Of a DNA stretch of 12,771 nucleotides, positions 6,757 through 12,237 are shown one piece after another (within the stretch, counting starts at the first letter, position 1; each line of letters starts with the position of its first letter). A program made the translations under genes and the position numbers. Origin of the DNA: Gemmatimonadota bacterium (GTDB taxonomy: Bacteria; Gemmatimonadota; Gemmatimonadetes; Gemmatimonadales; Gemmatimonadaceae); the NCBI GenBank assembly GCA_016794735.1, contig JAEUJK010000483.1, forward strand, positions 1 to 12,771. The letters are read 5' to 3'. Under the pieces are notes generated by a model. That model made no database searches, was not told the origin of the DNA, and worked only from the letters and a program-made list of their open reading frames with translations.

Positions 6757-7166
6757 GGCGCTCCGCCGTCCTGCTCGTCGCCCTCCTCCTGGGGTGCGAC
6801 GGCCCCGGCATCGTGGGACTCACGACGGCCCGCCTCGGGCGCGTGGGTGCCCCGAGTGCCTCCACCGGGGTGATCGGCACGTGGCGCCGCGTGATCTACT
6901 TCCTCGACGACTTCAACTACTCGCGATCGAGCGAGACGACCTACCAGTTCGCAGCAGACGGCACCGCGGTGCGGCTCCAGGTCGCACGCAACTTCACGCT
7001 CGGCCTCAGCGACGCCGTGGTCAGCGCGGGGCGCTGGCGCCTCGAGAACACGCGCATCATCATCGACTTCGTGTCGCCCTCGAACTTCCAGCTCGCCTTC
7101 GACACCCGACTCGTGGGCGACCAACTCGAGCTCGGGGGCCAGGTCTTCCTGCGCGTCCCCGAGTGA
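6735..7166 (+). CDS. putative lipoprotein with lipocalin-like domain
   Basis: This 143-aa protein has a signal peptide with a lipobox-like LLLGC, where C21 would be lipidated; the residue two before Cys is Leu rather than the commoner Ala/Ser, so the site is good but not perfect. The mature part reads IGTWRRVIYFLDDF (47-60), ETTYQFAADGTAVR, then SAGRWRLENTRIIIDF and RLVGDQLELGGQVFLRV. Alternating GTW, Y-x-F-x-x-DG, G-x-W and D-x-L strands are the pattern of small lipocalin-like domains. It is likely anchored to a membrane facing the periplasm and could hold a hydrophobic molecule. The ATG at 6735 overlaps the end of the DUF92 gene by 22 bases. Its stop overlaps the GTG of the FAD oxidoreductase gene. 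The link to the operon's product is inference. Confidence 0.75.
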   Translation: MAPGVRLRRSAVLLVALLLGCDGPGIVGLTTARLGRVGAPSASTGVIGTWRRVIYFLDDFNYSRSSETTYQFAADGTAVRLQVARNFTLGLSDAVVSAGRWRLENTRIIIDFVSPSNFQLAFDTRLVGDQLELGGQVFLRVPE

Positions 7167-8428
7167 GGGGCAGTGACGCCGAGGTGATCGTGGTGGGGGC
7201 CGGGCCCGCGGGGGCAGCCGCGGCCGCCTTCCTCGCGCGTGCCGGCGTCGACGTCCTGCTGCTCGATCGCGCGCACTTCCCCCGCAACAAGCCCTGCGCC
7301 GAGTACCTGAGCCCGGAGGCGGCGCAACCATTGGACGACCTTGGCGTGCTCAGCCGCGTCGAGGCGGCCGGGGGCGCGCGACTCACCGGCATGTCGGTCA
7401 CGACGGCGGATGGCACCGAGTTCCGCGGCGACTTCCTCGCGGCGCATGGATTCCGCGGGTTCCGCGCCGCCGGCATGGCGCTGCGCCGCATCGTGCTGGA
7501 TGAGATCCTCCTCGACCATGCCCGCCAGCTCGGGGCACGCGTCGCGCTGGGCGGGGCGGTGCGCGACCTCGTGCGGGATGACGGACGCGTCGTCGGTGTT
7601 GAGCTGCACGGGGGCACGGTGCACCGGGCCCCGCTCGTGCTCGGCGCCGACGGGATCCGCAGCATCGTGGCGCGACGCCTCGGCGTCTCGCGCACCGGCC
7701 GCTGGCCGCGTCGTTATGCACTCGTCGCCCACCACCGCCACGTCGAGGGGATGGGAACACGCGGGGAGATGCACGTCACCGCGCGCGGATACGTGGGGCT
7801 CGCGGACGTCGGCCAGGGGGTGACCAACGTCGCCGTCGTGGTCCCGGCCGCGCACATGAAGGACGCGTCCGGCGATCCCGCGACCTTCATGGACCACTGG
7901 TTGGCACAGGTCCCGCATGTCGCACCTCGGCTCGCCGGCAGCGTGCGTGTGGCGCCGCCGGTCGTCACCGGACCGTTCAACCACACCGTGACGCGCGCCT
8001 GGGCCCCGGGGGCCGCCCTCGTGGGTGATGCGGCCGACTTCTTCGACCCGTTCACGGGCGAGGGCATCTTTGCCGCGTTGCGCGGCGCCCAGCGCCTGCT
8101 CCCCTACGCGTTCGAAGCATGCCGCGCGCCCAGCACGACGCGCCAGGTCCACGCGCTGGAAGCCTGGGAGCGCGCCCGGCGCGACACCTTCGCCGGCAAG
8201 TGGCGTGTCGAACGGCTCGTCGGCAGCGCCGTCGCGATGCCCCGCGTGCTCAACTTCCTCGGGCGGCGCCTGCGTGCGCGGCGCGACCTCGCGGACCTGC
8301 TCGTGGGAGTCGCCGGGGACTTCGTGCCCCCATCGCGAGTGCTGCATCCTTCGTTTGTCCTGTCCCTCCTCGCGGGCCGCACCGGCGTGACGCCCCCCGC
8401 CTGCCCCGCCCCGGAACGCATCTCATGA
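7163..8428 (+). CDS. FAD-dependent oxidoreductase, geranylgeranyl reductase/aromatic hydroxylase type
   Basis: This 421-aa flavoprotein of the p-hydroxybenzoate hydroxylase fold has three diagnostic sites: the Rossmann motif VIVVGAGPAG (8-17) with a terminal acidic residue in LLLDR, the GADGIRS motif (161-167), and VGDAADFFDPFTGEGI (287-302), which binds FAD phosphate and ribityl. The block FPRNKPCAEYLSP (39-51) corresponds to the FPRdKPCGexLSP block of geranylgeranyl reductases, tryptophan halogenases and polyketide hydroxylases; Gly is replaced by Ala here. No halogenase WxWxIP motif was seen. It probably oxygenates, or reduces a double bond in, a lipid or aromatic substrate. The GTG at 7163 overlaps the lipoprotein stop (GTGA); a second in-frame GTG at 7184 is possible but would begin inside the first strand. 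The next gene, a flavin reductase, overlaps by 4 bases. Confidence 0.88.
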   Translation: MRGSDAEVIVVGAGPAGAAAAAFLARAGVDVLLLDRAHFPRNKPCAEYLSPEAAQPLDDLGVLSRVEAAGGARLTGMSVTTADGTEFRGDFLAAHGFRGFRAAGMALRRIVLDEILLDHARQLGARVALGGAVRDLVRDDGRVVGVELHGGTVHRAPLVLGADGIRSIVARRLGVSRTGRWPRRYALVAHHRHVEGMGTRGEMHVTARGYVGLADVGQGVTNVAVVVPAAHMKDASGDPATFMDHWLAQVPHVAPRLAGSVRVAPPVVTGPFNHTVTRAWAPGAALVGDAADFFDPFTGEGIFAALRGAQRLLPYAFEACRAPSTTRQVHALEAWERARRDTFAGKWRVERLVGSAVAMPRVLNFLGRRLRARRDLADLLVGVAGDFVPPSRVLHPSFVLSLLAGRTGVTPPACPAPERIS

Positions 8429-8925
8429 GTACCACTGACCTCAGCGGGGGCGTGAGTCCCGACACCTTCCGCGCCGTGCTCGGGCGCTTTGCCAGCGGGA
8501 TCACCGTCGTCACCCTCAGCGACCCGATGGGTCGCCCGCACGGCATGACGGTGAGCGCATTCAGCTCGGTGTCCATGACGCCGCCGCTCATCCTCGTGTG
8601 CATCGATCGCATCGCCACGATGCTTCCGCTCTTCGAGCCCGCAGGCACCTTTGGCGTGAACCTCCTCTCGGGCGAGCAGGCGGACCTATCGCGACGATTT
8701 GCCGACGAAGCCATGGAGCTGCGTTTTGATGGCGTCGCCTGGGAACCCGGCCCCGGCGGGGCGCCGTGGCTCGATGCGGCGCACGCCAACCTCGCCTGCC
8801 GCGTCACGCAGCGCGTGACCGCCGGCGATCACGAGATCATCGTCGGTCTCGTCATCGGGGCGCGTCACGCCGATGCGTCGGATCCCCTGGTCTACCACCG
8901 CGGCACGTACGCGCGCCTGCGGTGA
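8425..8925 (+). CDS. flavin reductase-like, FMN-binding split barrel protein
   Basis: This 166-aa protein belongs to the flavin reductase/DIM6-NTAB family. The core is RFASGITVVTL (21-31), then HGMTVSAFSSVSMTPPLILV (39-58), TFGVNLLS (75-82) with a following Gln, and the catalytic-site GDHEIIVGLV (134-143). These proteins use NAD(P)H to reduce free FMN or FAD for a partner monooxygenase, or act as small flavoenzymes themselves. The neighbouring FAD oxidoreductase, overlapping by ATGA, is the obvious partner, though single-component p-hydroxybenzoate hydroxylase-type enzymes usually do not need one. The frame is open upstream to 8119, but the ATG at 8425 gives the family N-terminus and has GGAA 8 bases before it. 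Its stop overlaps the GTG of the methyltransferase. Confidence 0.9.
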   Translation: MSTTDLSGGVSPDTFRAVLGRFASGITVVTLSDPMGRPHGMTVSAFSSVSMTPPLILVCIDRIATMLPLFEPAGTFGVNLLSGEQADLSRRFADEAMELRFDGVAWEPGPGGAPWLDAAHANLACRVTQRVTAGDHEIIVGLVIGARHADASDPLVYHRGTYARLR

Positions 8926-9641
8926 GCTGGCTCGTACCGCAGCGCGTCCATCGTCCGGAGATCCTCGACGACCCAGCCACCGCCTGGGAGCTTCGCGAGC
9001 GATCACACCGCGACATCGTGATCAGCAATCGTTGGCTCGGTGGCGATCGCGCGCTGGCCGGTGGCCTGCGCGTTATGCTCTCGGGAGGCACATCGCCTGT
9101 CTCGGTCCTCGACCTTGGTGCCGGGCTCGGTGCCGCGAGTCATGTCGTGCGCGATGTCGCAGCGGCGGCCGGGGTCGAGGCGCGGTGCATTGCCGTCGAC
9201 CTCCACGAGGCGCTCGCGAAAGTGGCAGCAGCGCGCGAGGGACTCGGGGTGTGCGCGTCCGCGCTGGCCCTCCCGTTTGGCGATGGAGCGGTCGACGTGA
9301 CGATCTGCGCGCTCCTCCTCCATCACTTCGACGAGGACACCTGCCTCGCTGTGCTCCGCGAGGCGATCCGCGTCTCGCGACGGGGCGTGGTGGTGGCCGA
9401 CCTGCAGCGCACGCGCCTGGCCGAGGTCGGCCTGTGGCTGGCGTCGTTCCCCCTCGGCTTCCACCCGGTGAGCCGACACGACGGCATGTTAAGCGTGCGA
9501 CGCGCCTTTACGGCTGCCGAGCTGCACGGCTTGATGACACGCGCGGGTGGACGCGCGGTACATGTAACGAAACGTGTCGGCTTTCGACTCGTGGGCACCT
9601 GCGGGACGGGTCGCGTTCCGGTGGCGCCTTCCCCTGCGTAG
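8922..9641 (+). CDS. class I SAM-dependent methyltransferase
   Basis: This 239-aa Methyltransf_11-type enzyme shows motif I VLDLGAGLG (62-70), the acidic residue ending strand 2 in AVDL (91-94), a motif-II-like stretch ALPFGDGAVDVTICALLLHH (116-135), and VSRRGVVVADLQR (151-163). The N-terminus, RPEILDD followed by an Arg/Asn-rich helix and NRWLGG (36-41), resembles a subgroup that I recall next to type III polyketide synthase and FAD-oxidoreductase genes. It would methylate an O or C position on a small lipid or phenolic product. The GTG at 8922 overlaps the preceding stop as GTGA; no Shine-Dalgarno is visible, so coupling is likely. A TTA Leu codon occurs at 9489, rare in this DNA. Its TAG stop is part of a candidate -10 box for the next gene. 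Confidence 0.9.
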   Translation: MSWLVPQRVHRPEILDDPATAWELRERSHRDIVISNRWLGGDRALAGGLRVMLSGGTSPVSVLDLGAGLGAASHVVRDVAAAAGVEARCIAVDLHEALAKVAAAREGLGVCASALALPFGDGAVDVTICALLLHHFDEDTCLAVLREAIRVSRRGVVVADLQRTRLAEVGLWLASFPLGFHPVSRHDGMLSVRRAFTAAELHGLMTRAGGRAVHVTKRVGFRLVGTCGTGRVPVAPSPA

Positions 9642-9644
9642 CTT
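9639..9644 (+). promoter_or_regulatory. candidate internal -10 box (TAGCTT)
   Basis: TAGCTT overlaps the methyltransferase TAG stop and lies 10 bases before the ATG at 9655, the same hexamer and spacing as before the gene at 250. TTCCGG stands 17 bases upstream, a poor -35 match. It marks the only place in the 5962-11420 operon where genes do not overlap, so an internal promoter is plausible. Confidence 0.3.
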
Positions 9645-9654
9645 GCCATCAGCC

Positions 9655-10188
9655 ATGGATGTTGCGTCGCCTCCCCAGTCGAATCTCCGCCGCCCGTTCT
9701 CGTTAGGCCCGTTGCCGGACGGCCGCCGCATGGTGACGTGTGACGCGTTGTGGGTCGCGGCCCCGGTCGCGACGATCTTCGCGCTCGCTCGCGACGTGGA
9801 ACAGTGGCCGACCCACCTCGCGCACTACCGCTACGTCCGCATGCGCGAGCGCGCCAGCGACGGCGGCGGGATCGTCGAGATGAGTGCCAACCGGCCGTTC
9901 GGGGTGTTGCAGTGGCCCACGTGGTGGTTGTCGGAGATGGAAGTCGATGCGCAGCGCCCCGCGGTGCGCTTTCGCCACATCGGCGGCATCACGACCGGCA
10001 TGGACGTGGAGTGGGCGTTCGCCGAGAAGGACGGCGGCACGCAAGTCACCTTGTGGCACGTGTGGGATGGTCCCTCGTGGCCACTCATTGGCGCCTTCGC
10101 GGCGACCGTGGTGATCGGCCCCGTCTTCATCCACGGCATTGCGAGCCGGACCCTGGCTGGCCTCGCACGCGCCGCGGAGGCCCGATGA
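9655..10188 (+). CDS. SRPBCC-family protein (polyketide cyclase/START-like)
   Basis: This 177-aa protein belongs to the START/Bet v 1 helix-grip superfamily. After an N-terminal tail comes VTCDALWVAAPVATIFALAR (27-46), then DVEQWPTHLAHYRYVRM (48-64), the usual opening strand and helices. Strands follow with GIVEMSANRPFG, WPTWWLSEMEVD, AVRFRHIGGITTGMDVEWAF and TQVTLWHVWDG. The long C-terminal helix (142-175) is unusually hydrophobic. Members bind hydrophobic ligands; some are aromatase/cyclases of type II polyketide pathways, others are ubiquinone chaperones. Next to a ketosynthase, methyltransferase and flavoenzymes, a cyclase or lipid-carrier role is reasonable but inferred. The ATG at 9655 is used; an in-frame ATG at 9730 sits closer to the domain and could be the true start. 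It overlaps the ketosynthase gene by ATGA. Confidence 0.85.
   Translation: MDVASPPQSNLRRPFSLGPLPDGRRMVTCDALWVAAPVATIFALARDVEQWPTHLAHYRYVRMRERASDGGGIVEMSANRPFGVLQWPTWWLSEMEVDAQRPAVRFRHIGGITTGMDVEWAFAEKDGGTQVTLWHVWDGPSWPLIGAFAATVVIGPVFIHGIASRTLAGLARAAEAR
9701..9708 (+). repeat. CGTTAGGC octamer, copy 4 of 6
   Basis: This copy lies in the N-terminal tail of the SRPBCC gene, encoding Ser-Leu-Gly with a TTA codon. Confidence 0.6.
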
Positions 10189-11420
10189 AGCGCCGCGTGG
10201 TGGTGACGGGGATCGGTGCGCTGACCCCGATTGGCCTGGAGGTCGAGGGACTGTGGCAGGGACTCCATGAACGTCGCAGCGCCGTTCGCACGGTGACGCG
10301 GTTCGACCCCTCGCCGTTTCGCTCGCACATGGCCGCGGAACTGCGGGACTTCACGGTGGCGGACCACCTCGAGCAGAAGCGCGCGAAGCGCCTCGATCGC
10401 TACGGGCAGCTGTCGGTGATCGCCGCCCGCATGGCCCTCGCCGACGCCGGGCTGCGGCTGGAGGCCGAGGACCGTGAGCGCGTCGGGACGATGATGGGCA
10501 CCGCGTTAGGCGGTGTGGGTTACGCCGAGGAACAGCTGGGGAACTACCTGCGCGAGGGGCTGCGCGCCGTCGACGCCACGCTCGCGCTGGCCGTCTTTGG
10601 CGGCGCAGCGAGCTGCAACATCGCGATCGAGCTTGGGGTCCACGGGCCCAACTCGACGAATGCCATGTCGTGCGCGTCGGGCACCATCGCCATCGGCGAG
10701 GGCTTTCGCCAGGTGCGTGATGGCTACGCCGACGTCATGGTCTGTGGGGGCGCCGAGGCTCCCCTCGCGCCGCTCTGCTACGGCGCGTTTGCCCTCATCC
10801 GGGCCATGTCCACGCGCAACGACGACCCGGCGCGCGCGTCGCGCCCGTTCGACAAGGATCGCGATGGCTTCGTGATGGGCGAGGGTGCCGCGGTGTTGGT
10901 GCTGGAGTCGCGGGAACGTGCGATGGCCCGAGGCGCGCGCATCTACGCCGAGATGATGGGATTCGGCACGACCAACGACGCCCATCACATGACCGCGCCC
11001 CGCCCCGATGGTTCGCAGGCGGCCCGCGCCATGCGCCTCGCGCTGGCCGATGCGGGCGTGGCACCGGGCGAGATCGACTACGTGAATGCCCACGGGTCGG
11101 CGACCCCGCTCAACGATCCCACCGAGACCCTCGCCATCAAGCAGGTGCTCGGGGAGCGGGCCCGCACCGTCCCCGTGTCGGGAACGAAGGGCTATCACGG
11201 GCACGCGTTAGGCGCCTCGGGGGCGATCGAGGCGGCGATCTGTGCGCTGGCGCTGCAGCGTCGCTGGGTGCCGCCGACGGTCAACCTCGACGCCCCCGAT
11301 GACGCCTGCGACCTGGACCATGTGCCCGCCACCGGCCGCGAGCTGGACGTGCAGCGCGTCATCTCCAACTCCTTCGGGTTTGGCGGGATCAACGCCGCGC
11401 TGGTGATGGGCGTCGGCTGA
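10185..11420 (+). CDS. beta-ketoacyl-ACP synthase, FabF (KAS II) type
   Basis: This 411-aa thiolase-fold condensing enzyme begins MKRRVVVTGIGALTPIG. The nucleophile Cys163 lies in NAMSCASGT, His303 in VNAHGSATPLND, and Lys335 and His340 in GTKGYHGHALGASG. These positions coincide with C163, H303, K335 and H340 of E. coli FabF, so the fold is colinear and the active site complete; it is not a chain-length factor, which would lack the Cys. It should decarboxylate malonyl-ACP and extend an acyl chain. No acyl carrier protein gene is adjacent, as is usual for housekeeping fabF, and the neighbours are tailoring enzymes, so a specialised pathway is suspected. GGAGG at 10176-10180, 4 bases before the ATG, is one of the best ribosome sites in the operon. 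The gene carries two CGTTAGGC octamers, each giving an Ala-Leu-Gly with a rare TTA codon. Confidence 0.93.
   Translation: MKRRVVVTGIGALTPIGLEVEGLWQGLHERRSAVRTVTRFDPSPFRSHMAAELRDFTVADHLEQKRAKRLDRYGQLSVIAARMALADAGLRLEAEDRERVGTMMGTALGGVGYAEEQLGNYLREGLRAVDATLALAVFGGAASCNIAIELGVHGPNSTNAMSCASGTIAIGEGFRQVRDGYADVMVCGGAEAPLAPLCYGAFALIRAMSTRNDDPARASRPFDKDRDGFVMGEGAAVLVLESRERAMARGARIYAEMMGFGTTNDAHHMTAPRPDGSQAARAMRLALADAGVAPGEIDYVNAHGSATPLNDPTETLAIKQVLGERARTVPVSGTKGYHGHALGASGAIEAAICALALQRRWVPPTVNLDAPDDACDLDHVPATGRELDVQRVISNSFGFGGINAALVMGVG
10504..10511 (+). repeat. CGTTAGGC octamer, copy 5 of 6
   Basis: This copy lies in the ketosynthase gene, encoding Ala-Leu-Gly with a TTA codon in TALGG. Confidence 0.6.
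11206..11213 (+). repeat. CGTTAGGC octamer, copy 6 of 6
   Basis: This copy lies in the ketosynthase gene, encoding Ala-Leu-Gly with a TTA codon, right after the active-site His340. Confidence 0.6.
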
Positions 11421-11504
11421 GGCGGCGCGGCGTCCGGTCGTCCCCGCGGCTTGCGGTCGCGGCCCGGGCACACCAGCTTCGGCGCCGCTTCCACCCCCTC
11501 CTCG

Positions 11505-12176
11505 ATGCAGAAGCTCCTTCGCCCGCTCCTCGCCGAGTTCATCGGCGCCTTTGCCATCGTCTTCATGGGCAGCGCCGCGATCATGATGAGCGCGCGGACG
11601 AACAGCCAGGCGGCGCTCCTCGCGAACTCCGTGGCCTACGCCCTGACCGTGGCCGCCCTGGTGGCCGCGTTCTCCCGGATCTCGGGGCACTTCAACCCGG
11701 CGATCACAGTCGCCCACGTGGTGACGCGCCGAACGCCGCCGGTCGATGGGCTGCTCAAGATCGCCGCCCAGCTCGTGGGCGCCGTGGTCGGCGCCTGGAT
11801 CCTCTCCAAGACCTATCCGCCCGACATCCTCCAGGGCACGCGCATCGGCGGCACCATCCTCGCGTCGGATGTCACCTTCACGCACGCCGTCGTGCTGGAG
11901 GCGATCACCACCGCGCTGCTGGCGCTTACCGTGTGTGGAGTGACCGCGATCGAGGCACGACCGCCGGCCGCCGGGATCATCGTCGGGTTTGTCGTGGGCG
12001 CACTGATCATGGCGGTGGGGCCACTCACCGGCGCCTCGTTCAACCCGGCGCGTTCCTTCGGGCCCGCCCTGGTCTCCGGGATCTGGGAAGCGCACCTCGT
12101 CTACTGGATCGGCCCCGTCACCGGCGCCGTCGCCGGGACGCTGCTCTGGGACCTCGGCCTCAAGGAGAAGGCGTAG
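11505..12176 (+). CDS. aquaporin / MIP-family channel
   Basis: This 223-aa channel has six hydrophobic helices and two half-helices, each with an NPA box: ISGHFNPAITVA (59-70) and LTGASFNPARSFGPAL (174-189). R183 after the second NPA is the pore arginine. The following residue is Ser, not the Asp typical of glycerol facilitators, which favours a water-type or NIP-like channel. By alignment to E. coli AqpZ from memory, the helix-2 filter Phe is Tyr45, and the helix-5 filter His appears to be Ile/Met (168-169), so the filter is less polar than AqpZ. Loop B lacks one residue relative to the usual ISGxHxNPA. The ATG at 11505 is preferred over an upstream TTG (11451) because EFIGAF then falls early, as in relatives. 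It lies 84 bases after the ketosynthase; that gap shows no clear signal. Confidence 0.9.
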   Translation: MQKLLRPLLAEFIGAFAIVFMGSAAIMMSARTNSQAALLANSVAYALTVAALVAAFSRISGHFNPAITVAHVVTRRTPPVDGLLKIAAQLVGAVVGAWILSKTYPPDILQGTRIGGTILASDVTFTHAVVLEAITTALLALTVCGVTAIEARPPAAGIIVGFVVGALIMAVGPLTGASFNPARSFGPALVSGIWEAHLVYWIGPVTGAVAGTLLWDLGLKEKA

Positions 12177-12201
12177 CGCCCCTCGCTCGAACGCGCGGCA
12201 G

Positions 12202-12228
12202 GGAGCGCGGCGGTCGTCGCCGCGCTCC
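12202..12228. terminator. bidirectional terminator hairpin between aquaporin and ppa genes
   Basis: GGAGCGCGGCG (12202-12212) and CGCCGCGCTCC (12218-12228) form a perfect 11-bp stem with a 5-base loop, GTCGT. It is centred in the 61-base gap between two convergent genes, 25 bases after the aquaporin stop and 9 bases after the ppa stop. No T-run is present on either side, which is common for GC-rich genomes. Position and perfection make a two-way terminator likely. Confidence 0.65.
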
Positions 12229-12237
12229 GTCAGCGGG

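Noticed and set aside
5898..7331. Long leftward open frame of about 477 codons
   Set aside because: It runs antisense to the DUF92 and lipoprotein genes, both of which have clear family motifs, and its translation is low-complexity Ala/Arg/Pro, typical of antisense frames in GC-rich DNA.
6941..8347. Long leftward open frame of about 468 codons opposite the FAD oxidoreductase
   Set aside because: It is an antisense shadow; the + strand frame has the GAGPAG, GADG and GDAADFF motifs.
11208..12095. Leftward open frame of about 295 codons across the ketosynthase end and aquaporin
   Set aside because: It spans two genuine rightward genes and is Gly/Arg/His-rich without a recognisable domain.
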